A stretch of DNA of 64,000 nucleotides from Kuafuiihalomonas sp039024635 (GTDB lineage: Bacteria > Myxococcota > Kuafuiibacteriia > Kuafuiibacteriales > Kuafuiibacteriaceae), in contig JBCCQA010000003.1 in NCBI GenBank assembly GCA_039024635.1, positions 62,001 to 126,000 of the forward strand, written 5' to 3'. The position numbers and the translations under genes were made by a program. Below are positions 19,613 through 29,569 of the stretch, one piece after another (position 1 is the stretch's first letter; every line of letters begins with the position of its first letter). The notes beneath the pieces were generated by a model. That model was not told where the DNA came from. It saw only the letters and a program-made list of their open reading frames with translations, and ran no database searches.

Positions 19613-20581
19613 ATGGAGACTCGACGTCTGGGTCGGACTGGACTGTCCGTGAGCCGCATCGGTTTGGGGACGGCCGCTCTCGGCCGGCCCGCCTACATGA
19701 CCCTCGGCCGAGAGCGAGACTTTCCGGAGGGTCGCTCGCCCCAAGAAATGGCGAGCCGCACCTTCTCTCTTCTCGACGTAGCCAGGGCACGCGGCGTGGC
19801 CTACATCGACACCGCCCGATCCTACGGCCAAGGGGAGGGCTTCGTCGCCGACTGGCTGTCCGATCGGGACATCGAGCCCGGCTCCATCTGCGTGGGGTCC
19901 AAGTGGGGCTATCGCTATGTGGGAGCCTGGCGGATGGACGCCGAGATCCACGAGACGAAGCAACTGGACCTGCCCACCTTGGAACGGCAGTGGGACGCGA
20001 GTCGCAAAGTGCTGTGGACTCATCTCGACCTCTATCAGGTCCACTCCATCACACCCAATCACCCGGTCCTCGAGGACGAAGCGGTCTGGGCTCGTCTCGC
20101 TCTGCTTCGAGCGGAGTTCGGGGTCCGAATCGGGGCCACCGTGAGCGGGCCCCGACAATCCGAGACCATTCGCGCCCTCCTCGACCTCCGGGTCGACGGA
20201 GAGCCGATCGTTGAGTCCATTCAAGCGACCTGGAACCTTCTGGAGCCGAACGCCGGTCCAGCCCTGGCCGCGGCCCACGATGTGGGCGTCGGCGTGATCA
20301 TCAAGGAAGTCCACGCCAACGGCCGGCTAGCCGATCCGGAGGAGCTACCCCCTGGCCTGATCCAGGAAGCACGTCAGGCCGGCCTCCCCATCGACGCGTG
20401 GGCCCTGTCGGCTGCGCTGGCTCAGCCCTGGGCAGACGTCGTCCTCTCGGGCGCGGTGACCCGAGCGCAGCTGATGAGCCATCTGCGCGCCGACGGTCGA
20501 AGATTCGATGCCGACATCGAGGCCTTCCGAGAAACTCCAGAGTCCTACTGGGCACGCCGGGCCCAGCTTCCTTGGGGCTGA
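19613..20581 (+). CDS. Aldo/keto reductase
   Basis: NADPH-dependent oxidoreductase of the aldo/keto reductase family, 322 residues. The catalytic tetrad is visible: Asp and Tyr in IDTARSYGQGE, Lys in GSKWGY, and His in DLYQVHS. The N-terminal RRLGRTGLSVSRIGLGTA is typical of this family. It follows the SRPBCC gene by 39 bases and is convergent with the ABC exporter, only 9 bases away. Substrate unknown. Confidence 0.9.
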   Translation: METRRLGRTGLSVSRIGLGTAALGRPAYMTLGRERDFPEGRSPQEMASRTFSLLDVARARGVAYIDTARSYGQGEGFVADWLSDRDIEPGSICVGSKWGYRYVGAWRMDAEIHETKQLDLPTLERQWDASRKVLWTHLDLYQVHSITPNHPVLEDEAVWARLALLRAEFGVRIGATVSGPRQSETIRALLDLRVDGEPIVESIQATWNLLEPNAGPALAAAHDVGVGVIIKEVHANGRLADPEELPPGLIQEARQAGLPIDAWALSAALAQPWADVVLSGAVTRAQLMSHLRADGRRFDADIEAFRETPESYWARRAQLPWG

Positions 20582-20590
20582 AGCCTTCGC

Positions 20591-22309
20591 TCAGCTGAGC
20601 TGGTGGGCCACCAGGCGTCGATAGAGCCCATCCGCACTCATCAGCTCTTGATGGGCGCCCTGCTCCACCACTTGCCCCTGCTCGAGAACGACCACCTCGT
20701 CCGCGTCCCGCACCGTACTGAGACGGTGGGCGATGACGATCAGCGTTCGGCCCTGCTGAAGCCGGTCCAAGGCCTGCTTCACCTCGGCTTCGGCCTCAGC
20801 GTCCAGCGCCGAAGTGGCTTCGTCCAGGACCAGGATCGGGGGATCGGCCAGGAGAGCCCGGGCGATGGCGAGTCGTTGGCGCTGGCCGCCGCTGAGCTGC
20901 ACGCCGCGCTCTCCGACCTCGGTGTGATAGCCATCGGGAAGCCCGAGCACGAAGTCGTGGGCGTAGGCATCTCGGGCCGCTCGCTCGATGTCGGCTTGGG
21001 TAGCTCCCGGTCGACCGAAGCGGATGTTCTCCGCGATGGTGGTCGAGAACAGGACGGGCTCCTGGGCTACCAGTCCCATCTGATCTCGAAGCCAGCGAAT
21101 GTCGTAGTCCCGCAGATCCTGTCCATCGAGGCGAATCTGGCCCTCGACGGGATCGTAGAATCGAAACAGCAGGCTGACGATGGTCGACTTGCCCGCCCCC
21201 GAGGGACCCACGAGGGCGACGGTCTTGGTGGGGGCGACCTCGAGTTCGATGCCACGCAGGACGTGGCCTTTCCGAGAAGGATAGCCAAAGTCTACGCCGT
21301 CGAAGACGATGTGGCCCTCGGAGCGACGCTCTGGAACCCAACCCAAGCCCGTGGGGGGGGCTGGAGCATCAAGATAGGCGAAGACTCGCAAAGTGGCGCC
21401 GGTGGCCCGCATGAAGTCGCTCCAAAGTTCGGCCAAGCTTCCAAGCGAGACCGACAGCATCAGGGTGTACAGCACGAAGGCGGTGAGCTCACCTCCACTG
21501 AGGGCGCCCTGGACGTTCATTTGGGCGCCGAGGAGAAGGACACCAATCATCGCGGTGAACCCCACCATGGTCGCGCTGACGAAGAAGATCGAAGAGGCGC
21601 GTATCCTATGGCGGGCCGCATCGAAGGCGCCGTCGACCCGACGCTTGTAGTGGGCGCTGGCTCGCTCTTCGGCACTGAAAGCCCGGATGGTTCGAATGGC
21701 ACCTAGCGTCTCTTCCGCAACCTCACCTGCACGAGCCAAGGCGTCCTGAGCCTGGGCCGAACGACGACGCACGAGACGGCCGAAAGCGACCGCACCTATG
21801 GCGATGGGCGGGACCACCGCCAACATGACCAGGGTCAACTTGACCGAGATGGTGAACAGCAGGGCCACCGCCCCCACGGCGGAAGCCACGCTCCGCAGCA
21901 CCATGGAGACGTTGACGCTCACCGCGTTCTGAATGAGCTGGGCGTCCGAGCTCAGCCGACTGAGGAGCTCGCCCGTGCGGTGGCGATCGAAGAAGGCGAT
22001 GGGCTCCTGCGAGAAACGATCGAAGAGCTGCGTACGGAGATCGGCGACGATTCGCTCGCCGGCCAGGGTGAAGAGATAGAAGCGGGCCCCTCCAGCAAGG
22101 GACTGCACCGTCAGCAAGCCGAAGACCCAGGCCGCGGTCCGATAGACCGTCCCCATGCTCTCCTGACCGAGACCTTCATCCAGGAGCCCCTGCACGACCT
22201 TGGGCAGAGCCAAGGTCGCGGCGCTGGAGAGGATGAGGAACACGAGCCCGGCCCCCAGGCGTCGAGTTTCCGGGCGAGCCAGCCGGAGGAGTCGGATAAG
22301 AGCGCCCAT
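20591..22309 (-). CDS. ABC exporter with fused permease and ATPase (MsbA-like)
   Basis: Type IV (MsbA/multidrug-like) half transporter of 572 residues, working as a homodimer in the inner membrane. About six hydrophobic helices occupy residues 1-320. The ATPase shows Walker A GPSGAGKST, signature LSGGQRQR, Walker B ILVLDEAT and the H-loop IAHRLS. The open frame runs upstream over the lipoprotein gene, but the ATG at 22309 begins the transporter. It follows the lipoprotein stop by 10 bases, so a lipoprotein-exporter transcript is likely. Cargo (lipid, drug or peptide) is unknown. Confidence 0.92.
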   Translation of the reverse strand: MGALIRLLRLARPETRRLGAGLVFLILSSAATLALPKVVQGLLDEGLGQESMGTVYRTAAWVFGLLTVQSLAGGARFYLFTLAGERIVADLRTQLFDRFSQEPIAFFDRHRTGELLSRLSSDAQLIQNAVSVNVSMVLRSVASAVGAVALLFTISVKLTLVMLAVVPPIAIGAVAFGRLVRRRSAQAQDALARAGEVAEETLGAIRTIRAFSAEERASAHYKRRVDGAFDAARHRIRASSIFFVSATMVGFTAMIGVLLLGAQMNVQGALSGGELTAFVLYTLMLSVSLGSLAELWSDFMRATGATLRVFAYLDAPAPPTGLGWVPERRSEGHIVFDGVDFGYPSRKGHVLRGIELEVAPTKTVALVGPSGAGKSTIVSLLFRFYDPVEGQIRLDGQDLRDYDIRWLRDQMGLVAQEPVLFSTTIAENIRFGRPGATQADIERAARDAYAHDFVLGLPDGYHTEVGERGVQLSGGQRQRLAIARALLADPPILVLDEATSALDAEAEAEVKQALDRLQQGRTLIVIAHRLSTVRDADEVVVLEQGQVVEQGAHQELMSADGLYRRLVAHQLS

Positions 22310-22319
22310 GGCAAAATGG

Positions 22320-22760
22320 TCAAGGAAGGCCTTCGGTGGGACCGTCTCGGACCCGGATGCCGTACCGGGTCCGTATGGGCTGGTCATGCGGAGAGACCAC
22401 TTCCGTCTCCAGCCGCAGCCGCGCCGGGCCCCGGGCGTCGAGATCCAGGAGCCAGTCGAGGTAGTGGGCCGCGCCCTCGACCCGGCGCTCGTGGACCAAC
22501 CTCGGAGGGCCTTGGTCGGGGATGAGCCGAACACGCAGGATCCGGGGGCCCAGCCCAGCCGGCACCCATCGGAAGGCCAGTTTCTGGGGGCGGACCAGCT
22601 GGTGGAGCTCCCGTGGACGGAGCTGGAAAGGACCATCCGGCCCCTGGGCATAGACTTCTATGCTGCCGGGCAAACCCGAGGCCGGCGGTCGCTCTGCGCA
22701 GCCGGCGAGCATCGACAAAGCTGCGATCTGGGCGCCGACCCTCAGCCAGACTTCGAACAT
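22320..22760 (-). CDS. Small lipoprotein
   Basis: A 146-residue protein with a lipobox (LSMLAGC) at residues about 15-21, so it is anchored to a membrane by its lipid-modified Cys. The mature part is rich in beta strands and arginine. No family is recognised. It starts 135 bases from the divergent histidine kinase and lies 10 bases upstream of the ABC exporter, which suggests an accessory role in export. Confidence 0.65.
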   Translation of the reverse strand: MFEVWLRVGAQIAALSMLAGCAERPPASGLPGSIEVYAQGPDGPFQLRPRELHQLVRPQKLAFRWVPAGLGPRILRVRLIPDQGPPRLVHERRVEGAAHYLDWLLDLDARGPARLRLETEVVSPHDQPIRTRYGIRVRDGPTEGLP

Positions 22761-22895
22761 CTATGAGCGCCTCTGAGCTTGTCCGCTCCGGGGTCGGGAC
22801 TCGCGCCCATCCCCCATTCGACGTCGCCGATTCACGACGTCATACTCGCCCCATGTTCGCACGGGACCCGTCTTTGGTGTCCTGGGGTTTGCACC

Positions 22896-24911
22896 ATGTC
22901 CCTCGATGTCCAGAGCGCCCTTCTCGGAACGATGGTGACCATCGCGGTCATGGCCGGCGTGCTCTTGCGCCGGCGAGGTCGTCGAACCGATCGGCTCTTC
23001 GCATACCTGTGCGTCAACCTCATCGCGTGGCTGGTCCCCGAAGCGCTTCGTAGGCTGACGGGAGCCGGTGCCGCCGAACGCCTGGCTCTGGCCGCCGGCC
23101 TCCTGCTCCCGCTCGCCCTCGTCCGGCTCTTTGTCGAACTCATTCCGGGGACGGCGCTCCGGGGACGAAGGCTTCGAGCCGCGCTGTATCCCACGAGCCT
23201 CGTGCTCGTGCTCGTCGCCCTCAGCCCGCTGGGGGAGGTTCCCGGAGTTCGTATAGCTGCGGGCGCCTTCGCGGCGCTGAGCGTGCTCTGGGCAACCTGG
23301 GTCCTGATGCAGGGCTCGAACAGTGACGCCAAAGTCGACATGACCCGCCGGCGCTACGTCGCTTTCGGCGCTGCCGGTGTCGCGGTCTTGATCGGCCTCA
23401 CCGAGCTCGCAGGTGCAGCGGCGGTCGGACATCTAGCTGTGATGGTCTACGTCTTCTTCCTTTCGCAAGTCATCCTGCGAGAGCGGCTGCTCGACCTCAA
23501 CGAGTTGCTGGGCCGAATGGCCGTCCTGGGGATTCTCGTTGTTCTCTTCGCATCGGTGAGCGCCTTGCTGGTCAGCATTGGTAGTGGTCCGGCCAGCCGA
23601 CTCTTCAACGCCACGGTTGCCATCGTCGTTCTTCTCACGGTCTACGAGCCACTCAAGGACCGACTGGAGCGGAAGATGGCCGAGCTCTTCTTCCGCGAGC
23701 GAGACCGCTTCGCCCACTCCATCGACGGTCTTCGTCAGCGCCTGCAGCAGCTTCCGCTCGAGCCTCGGACCATGAGCCGAACCATGGTGGACGCCCTCTA
23801 CGCGAGCCGACGAGCCACCCATGTCGCCGTCTACTTGGTCGACGGGGGCGGACAGAGTTTCAGTCTCGCCGCCTACCAAGGGCCAGAGCCCGCGCCTCGG
23901 GTCAGCGCCGGTGCACTCGGCGACCTGTTCCAAGCGATCCACGAGACCTTCAACCCTTTACTGACGGACCGCCTCCCAGGAGAGGCGGACGAGGACCAGC
24001 TCCTGGAGTCCATGCAGTCGGTGAGCGCGGACGCGCTTTTTCCTTTCTGGTCTCAGGACGAGGTCCTGGGTTTCATGACCCTCCGGGACGACCGTTCACC
24101 CGAACCCTTCTCGACCGCGGAGATCGAGCGCCTTCAGCGACTCGCCGAGACTGCGGCCACGCTAGTCTGGAACTCTCAGCTATCGGCCCGGGTCCGAGAG
24201 CGGGAACGCCTGGCCGCCATCGGCGCCATGGCAGCCGGCTTGGCCCACGAGATCAGGAATCCCCTTGGCGCCATCAAGGGCGCGGCAGAATACCTGGACC
24301 CGGCGCGCTTCCCCGACCCCCATGAGGCCGAGTTCCTTCAGGTCATCATCGAAGAGACGGACCGACTGAACGGGGTCGTGAGCCAGTTCCTCGACTACGC
24401 GCGACCGTTCCAGCCGGTCCTCCAGGACACTGAGCTCAACGAGATAGTGCGTCGAACCCTTCGGCTAGTCGAGGTGGAGACCCGAGGTCGAACACCCATC
24501 CAAGCCGAGCTGGAGGACGCACTCCCGGTCATTCGGGCAGACCCGGCCCAACTCAAGCAAGTCCTCCTCAACCTGGTCCTCAATGCGGTCGATGCCACCA
24601 GAGAAGGCCAGCCCATTCACGTGCGAACCTCGAGGATGGGGGACCGAGTGCGACTTCAGGTCCGAGACGAAGGTCGAGGGATTCCGCCAGCCGAGTTGTC
24701 CCAGATCTTCATCCCCTTCTTCACGACCAAGCAAAGCGGCACCGGCCTCGGACTCGCCGTCTGCCAGCGCATAGTATCGGCCCACGGGGGCGAGATCCAA
24801 GCCGCCTCCAACCCGGGCGAAGGCGCGAGCTTCACCATCACGCTCCCGGTGGCGGGGCCGGAATCGACCCCTCGAGAGCGAGAGCCTGACATGCGAGTAG
24901 CGAGTAGCTGA
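22896..24911 (+). CDS. Multi-helix membrane histidine kinase with GAF-like domain
   Basis: Sensor kinase of 671 residues. Residues 1-250 contain about eight hydrophobic helices of the 7TM/MHYT-like sensory type. Residues about 285-425 look like a GAF domain (AVYLVDGGGQSFSLAAYQGP). The phospho-acceptor is His451 in GLAHEIRNPLGAIKG. The ATPase has NLVLNAVDAT, DEGRGIP and GTGLGLAV. The ATG at 22896 is preferred over the longer frame because it starts directly before the first helix. No response regulator is adjacent, making it an orphan kinase. Confidence 0.88.
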   Translation: MSLDVQSALLGTMVTIAVMAGVLLRRRGRRTDRLFAYLCVNLIAWLVPEALRRLTGAGAAERLALAAGLLLPLALVRLFVELIPGTALRGRRLRAALYPTSLVLVLVALSPLGEVPGVRIAAGAFAALSVLWATWVLMQGSNSDAKVDMTRRRYVAFGAAGVAVLIGLTELAGAAAVGHLAVMVYVFFLSQVILRERLLDLNELLGRMAVLGILVVLFASVSALLVSIGSGPASRLFNATVAIVVLLTVYEPLKDRLERKMAELFFRERDRFAHSIDGLRQRLQQLPLEPRTMSRTMVDALYASRRATHVAVYLVDGGGQSFSLAAYQGPEPAPRVSAGALGDLFQAIHETFNPLLTDRLPGEADEDQLLESMQSVSADALFPFWSQDEVLGFMTLRDDRSPEPFSTAEIERLQRLAETAATLVWNSQLSARVRERERLAAIGAMAAGLAHEIRNPLGAIKGAAEYLDPARFPDPHEAEFLQVIIEETDRLNGVVSQFLDYARPFQPVLQDTELNEIVRRTLRLVEVETRGRTPIQAELEDALPVIRADPAQLKQVLLNLVLNAVDATREGQPIHVRTSRMGDRVRLQVRDEGRGIPPAELSQIFIPFFTTKQSGTGLGLAVCQRIVSAHGGEIQAASNPGEGASFTITLPVAGPESTPREREPDMRVASS

Positions 24912-24940
24912 AGTCCGGTCAGACAGTTTCGCCTGCAGAT

Positions 24941-27900
24941 CTAGACGACAGGGATGCAGCGACAGGCGACGGCGTCGCAGGTCTCGTTGGCGCCGCAGCC
25001 CCCACAATCATCGGGGCAGACACAACCGCAGCCAGCGGCCGGATCACACACTTCGTTGTTCTGACACCCTGCATCACAGTTGGCGGGGCATTCGCAAGCG
25101 CAATTGTCTTCGTTGCAGGTGGCTCCGTCCACACAGCCTCCACAGTCGTCGGGGCACACGCAAGCGCAGTCAGCGCTGGGGTCACACACCGCGTTCCCCG
25201 AGCAGGCGTCGTTGCAGTCCTGGTCGCAGACGCACTCGCACAAAGAGCTGTTGCAGCTCGTATTGCCGCTACACGCACCACCGCAGTCGGCCGGGCACTC
25301 GCAGGCACAGCTGGCGTCGTTACAGACAGTCAAAGAGCCCGCGCAAGCGCCGCCGCAGTCGTCGCACAAGCAGGAGCAGCTGTCGGCGTCGCAGCTCGTC
25401 CCGGTTCCGCATGCGCCGCCGCAGCTAGCGTCGCACTCGCAAGCACAGGCCGTAGGGTTGCAAGTCTCGCCCGGACCGCAATTCCCATTGCAGTCAGTCG
25501 TGCAGGCGCAATTGCAATCGGCATCGCAAACCTGATTCGGCCCGCAGAGACCGCAGACGGCGGCATCGCAGACGCACACGCCCAAGTCTTCGTCGCAAGT
25601 CTGGTTGAGGGCGCAGTCCTGACCGCAGGCCGAGACGGCAGGGGCCCAGTTTCGATAGCTGATGACGACGATGTCGTCGGGGTTGGGACGGAAAGAAAAG
25701 CCTCGGAAGAAGATCGAGTTGCTCGCCGCATCGTAGTCGAAGCCGTCATCCCGGTCGCGCGGGATGATGTCGACCATCCCCGTGCCGCCCTGTCCAAGTC
25801 GAATCACGCCCACGCGAATCGTGCTCGAGATCGGGTCGCCCGTGAGCTGGTACTGAGAGGCTGCGCCGGCCACGGCGTCCACGATGGACTGCAAAGCCGG
25901 GCCAGGATTGGAGCTGCAAGGGGTGTAGAAGGCACCACCGGTTGCATTGACCACCTCGGTGTACCCAAGCCCGGGTTCGTTCCGTCCGCCGCTGCAGGCA
26001 TAGCCGTTACACGACGTGGCCATGGCCTGGGGCAAGATAACCTGGGCGAAAGCGGTCCCGTTGTTGGCGTCCAACTGGTCGATGTAGGGCTGGACGATCG
26101 AATCGATGCAGGCCTGCTGATTGGAGTCCGGAACGACCTCGCACACCGAGTTGTCGTTGGTCGTGTAGACGTCCTCGATACCGGTGTCGCAAACCGGGTC
26201 GTAGCCAAAGCAGCGCGAGCCGTCGTCGGTGATTTCCTCCGCGTACTCGTCGGTGATGTAAACGACAGCCAAAGCCGACCCATCTCTGAGCTTCAGCGGG
26301 TCGACGACACCGGGCGCGCTGCGAGGCAGCGCGCCGTCGATGGCGTTCGATGCCGCCTCCAGTCCGAATTCGCAACCGTCAGCCCCCGAAGTGTCTTGGA
26401 GGTACTGGGCGAAGAGCGTGGGATTGGTCGTGAAGCCCACGCCCCGGAAGTCACCCCCGTTGTTGGGGAACTTGAAGTCGTTCTCGGTGTGGGGAACGAC
26501 GGCGAGCCGGAAGTCGACGTTGTTCGTCGTGAGCTCGTTCACGATGAGGTTGGCGGCATTCACGATTCGACCTCGGTCGTCGTTGGTGGAGCCCGAGATG
26601 TCCGCCATCCAGATGAAGTCCGCCACCGAAGCATCCTCGGCAAGGAAGGGGTCACAGTCTTTCCCACGGGGGGCGCCCCGCTCGGCCAGCGCCGTCCCGT
26701 TCACGAGATCGTTGATGGCGATGGCCCGATTGTCGCTCCGATCGTCGAAGACATCGAGATCCAGGAAGGCGCCGAGAACGATGACCTCATCGCTTCGAAC
26801 CAGGAGCTGCTGAGCGTAGACGAAGTCGTCGGCCACCGCAGCGGCAAAACTGGGCAAGGTTCCGAAGTCGGCGGCTTCAAGCCCGCTCACGAGTCGAATC
26901 AAGCGGTTGCGGACCTCGGCCGGCGTCTCGGTCCCCCCATCGACCTCGACCTCGTACAAGGCCGACACCACGGTGGAGAATCCGTCGTGGGACACGATGT
27001 TTCGCCCACTGACTCGAGCGCTGCGAATGAGGCCTTCGGCGGAAATGCCGGTGCTGACCCGGGCGTCCAGGGCGGCCGATTGTCCCGAGCCGGTCGCCGG
27101 CGCGCCGGCCAAAAGAGGCATCCGCAAGACGAAGCCCGCCACTTCGTCGGTGGAGTCATCGAGGGCCGATACAGCCACGCTGCTGTTGGTGGCGAGGACA
27201 GTCACAGGGCTGACGGTCACTCGGGTTTCGGTGCTCAAGGTCCAGGTCTGGTCCTCGTCGAAGGCCACCACCTTCAGGTTGGCGTCGGCGCAGATCTGCA
27301 GGATGCCCGGGATTCGGTCGGCCTCGGGGCTCGCAGCATCGGTGGGGTCGAAGCCAGCCAAGACCTCGTCGCCGTCGTCGAGCCCATCGCCGTCCGAGTC
27401 TTCGTTGTTGGGGTCGCTCTCACCATCGTCGACTCGGCCGTTGGCGTTGACGTCCTCTTCGCCGTCCGTGAGTCCGTCCCCATCACTGTCCGCCACCGTG
27501 GGATCGGTCGTGGTCGTGGGATCGAGGTCGACGGGAATACCGGTCGGACAGTTGCTCCCTGGGAGCACCATGGTCAGGCCGAGTTCCAGACCATCGGACA
27601 GGCCGTCACCGTCGCTGTCGGCCCTGAGCGGACTGGTCCCACTCATGAGCTCATCTCCATCGGAGATCCCGTCGCAGTCGGTATCGGTGCTGGTGGGGTC
27701 AGTTTCGAAGGGTTCTCGGAGTCCGTTCAGGTTGCCGTCTTCTTCGCCGTCGAGCAGCCCATCGCCATCTGTATCTGCTCGGCGAGGATCGGTCTCGCCC
27801 GCGTCGAAGACGCCGTCACGGTTTCGATCTTCGACACCGTCGGCCAGGCCATCGCCGTCGCTGTCTCGGTTGGTGCCGTCGAGTTCACCCGGATCCAGGA

Positions 27901-28531
27901 GCCCATTTCGATTGGCATCCTCGATGCCATCTTCCAGACCGTCGCCGTCGGAGTCTATCAGCCGAGGATCCAGCTCGTCGTCTTCTCGCGCGCCGTTGGC
28001 ATTGCGGTCCTCGGCCCCATCTGAGATCCCGTCACCATCACTGTCGACCTCGACCGGACTGGTGGTGGTCGTTGGATCGACGTCGCCCTGGAAGGGCGGG
28101 CAGCCCGAGCCTGGGATGCCCATGGTGCGGCCGAGCTCCACCCCGTCGGGGATGCCGTCACCGTCGCTGTCGGGGTTCTCTGGATCGGTCCGCTGACCGT
28201 TGGGGAAGATGCGGCCGAACTCTTCCGCGTCGCTCAGACCGTCGCAGTCCTGATCCCTTAGGTCGTTGTCTTCTGCGAAGGGGTCCGCGCCCATGTCGAC
28301 GCCCATGTCTCCGATGTCCGCGCCGAGATCGCTTCCTCCATCGCTCCCTCCGCCGTCAGGCCCCCCCGGGCCACCGTCGCGCTCAGGGTCGGCTTGACCG
28401 AGGTCGCGCTCGATGCGGCCTCCGTCCGAGCTACCGAAGGGCTGTCCGCCTCCGACTGGGTCGGCGTCGTCGCAGGCGACGGCTGCCGCAAAGAGCGACG
28501 CGAGCAAGATTGATTGACGGTGCATGCCCAT
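24941..28531 (-). CDS. Giant surface lipoprotein: TSP3 repeats, VWA domain, ten Cys-rich modules
   Basis: This 1196-residue protein has a signal peptide with lipobox (FAAAVAC; Cys at residue 20 from the ATG at 28531; a second ATG two codons in is also possible). A short D/G-rich spacer leads to a region of thrombospondin type 3 calcium-binding units (residues about 92-394, repeated DSDGDGLxDG). A von Willebrand factor A domain follows, with the metal site DISGST (about 644-649). The last 230 residues are ten modules of 22-24 residues with a CxxxC...C...CxCxC pattern. This architecture fits a calcium-dependent, disulfide-rich adhesin or surface protein. It lies 81 bases after the sigma/anti-sigma genes. 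Confidence 0.85.
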   Translation of the reverse strand: MGMHRQSILLASLFAAAVACDDADPVGGGQPFGSSDGGRIERDLGQADPERDGGPGGPDGGGSDGGSDLGADIGDMGVDMGADPFAEDNDLRDQDCDGLSDAEEFGRIFPNGQRTDPENPDSDGDGIPDGVELGRTMGIPGSGCPPFQGDVDPTTTTSPVEVDSDGDGISDGAEDRNANGAREDDELDPRLIDSDGDGLEDGIEDANRNGLLDPGELDGTNRDSDGDGLADGVEDRNRDGVFDAGETDPRRADTDGDGLLDGEEDGNLNGLREPFETDPTSTDTDCDGISDGDELMSGTSPLRADSDGDGLSDGLELGLTMVLPGSNCPTGIPVDLDPTTTTDPTVADSDGDGLTDGEEDVNANGRVDDGESDPNNEDSDGDGLDDGDEVLAGFDPTDAASPEADRIPGILQICADANLKVVAFDEDQTWTLSTETRVTVSPVTVLATNSSVAVSALDDSTDEVAGFVLRMPLLAGAPATGSGQSAALDARVSTGISAEGLIRSARVSGRNIVSHDGFSTVVSALYEVEVDGGTETPAEVRNRLIRLVSGLEAADFGTLPSFAAAVADDFVYAQQLLVRSDEVIVLGAFLDLDVFDDRSDNRAIAINDLVNGTALAERGAPRGKDCDPFLAEDASVADFIWMADISGSTNDDRGRIVNAANLIVNELTTNNVDFRLAVVPHTENDFKFPNNGGDFRGVGFTTNPTLFAQYLQDTSGADGCEFGLEAASNAIDGALPRSAPGVVDPLKLRDGSALAVVYITDEYAEEITDDGSRCFGYDPVCDTGIEDVYTTNDNSVCEVVPDSNQQACIDSIVQPYIDQLDANNGTAFAQVILPQAMATSCNGYACSGGRNEPGLGYTEVVNATGGAFYTPCSSNPGPALQSIVDAVAGAASQYQLTGDPISSTIRVGVIRLGQGGTGMVDIIPRDRDDGFDYDAASNSIFFRGFSFRPNPDDIVVISYRNWAPAVSACGQDCALNQTCDEDLGVCVCDAAVCGLCGPNQVCDADCNCACTTDCNGNCGPGETCNPTACACECDASCGGACGTGTSCDADSCSCLCDDCGGACAGSLTVCNDASCACECPADCGGACSGNTSCNSSLCECVCDQDCNDACSGNAVCDPSADCACVCPDDCGGCVDGATCNEDNCACECPANCDAGCQNNEVCDPAAGCGCVCPDDCGGCGANETCDAVACRCIPVV
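24944..25633 (-). repeat. Ten tandem cysteine-rich modules in the lipoprotein tail
   Basis: Each module is 22-24 codons long and contains about six cysteines, for example PADCGGACSGNTSCNSS then LCECVC. The units vary enough to be old duplications rather than a recent DNA repeat. Confidence 0.85.
27350..28258 (-). repeat. Thrombospondin type 3 repeat region
   Basis: Ten copies of a D-x-D-x-D-G calcium-binding unit occur, mostly DSDGDGLxDGxE, with two variants reading DCDG. The spacers are rich in Asn, Asp, Gly and Glu. These units bind calcium in known proteins. Confidence 0.85.
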
Positions 28532-28612
28532 GTTCGGTGTACCACTGAGGATCCCTCCGATCCAAATCGGCACAGGCCTCCACCCTCTCCATCGGTCGGG
28601 ACGGACCAACCA

Positions 28613-29569
28613 TCAGTCCGAAAGCGCACGTCGCGCACGCGCCCGCTGGGCCGGTGTCCCGAGCTCGACCAGCTGCCGCAGCCGACGCTCGGCCAATGCG
28701 GACTGACCTTCGGCCTGGAGCAAGCCTACCTCCGCCCACATCCACTCAGCCCGATCGACCTCGCTCCTCACAAGACCTCGGGCGTCCACGAGCAGTGAGC
28801 GACGCTCGGCGGGAGGCTGGGATGCAAGCCGGAGCAACGCCGCACGAAGCCGAGCGTTGGGTGTGAGGGACGGGTCCGGCGGACGCGGTGCCGCCGCACC
28901 ACCGCTCGAAGGCGCGGCTTCGAGCGCTGCCCCCGAGCCCAAGCCGCCGACCTCTAGATCAGCCTTCGTCTCCCCATCTTCCTCCGCCCGGCCTTCGAAC
29001 CGATCCGTCCGCCGAACTTCGCGCCCCAGGACCGACCTCTTGGCCGCCTGTTTGGCCGCCTGGCGCCCACCGGACTCGAGGCGCTCCGGGGACGGTCGAC
29101 GCGAAGCGGGACCCGACTGGGCCTCCCTCTTGGGCGAAGGGGCCGCCGGGGGCGCGACCTTCGGCGCCTGGTCCTTGGCCAAAGCCCGGGCCGCCTTCTT
29201 CGCGGCTCGGGTTCGGTCTTCGTCCGCCCTGGCCGGAGCGTCGCGCACCTCTTCGGCCGGCGGGGCGGACAGGACTTCGACCGCCGGGGGCGGTTCGGGC
29301 TCGGCCATGACCGGCGCCTCCGCAGGGGCTCGAGGAGTCGGGGGGCCCTCGGAAAGGGCGCCTGGGTCGCTCCCGCCCGCGACGTAGAGCGCAAGACCAG
29401 CCACCGCAAAGCCCGCCGTCGACCAGCCCAACCAGCCGAGGCGTCGGGTCCGCCCCATGCTTCGAGCTCGGGCCGCCAGGCGGGTCTCTAGGCCCGGAGG
29501 CGGCGCCTCCTCGTCGGCCATCTCGGACCACAGGGCCCGAACGAGCCGATCGCCTTCGTCTTCGCTCAC
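28613..29569 (-). CDS. Anti-sigma-like single-pass membrane protein
   Basis: A 318-residue protein with a short cytoplasmic N-terminus and one transmembrane helix (about residues 41-66, GWSTAGFAVAGLALYVAGG). A long Pro/Ala/Arg/Glu-rich low-complexity stretch follows, then a helical C-terminal domain. It sits directly after the ECF sigma gene; the GTG at 29569 overlaps the sigma stop as GTGA, while a GTG at 29578 is an alternative. By position it is the probable anti-sigma factor. The zinc-binding HxxxCxxC motif of ZAS-type anti-sigmas is absent. Confidence 0.7.
   Translation of the reverse strand: MSEDEGDRLVRALWSEMADEEAPPPGLETRLAARARSMGRTRRLGWLGWSTAGFAVAGLALYVAGGSDPGALSEGPPTPRAPAEAPVMAEPEPPPAVEVLSAPPAEEVRDAPARADEDRTRAAKKAARALAKDQAPKVAPPAAPSPKREAQSGPASRRPSPERLESGGRQAAKQAAKRSVLGREVRRTDRFEGRAEEDGETKADLEVGGLGSGAALEAAPSSGGAAAPRPPDPSLTPNARLRAALLRLASQPPAERRSLLVDARGLVRSEVDRAEWMWAEVGLLQAEGQSALAERRLRQLVELGTPAQRARARRALSD

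Noticed and set aside
26396..28024. 542-codon plus-strand frame
   Set aside because: It is antisense to the TSP3/VWA lipoprotein; the repeats on the minus strand explain its length and Val/Gly bias.
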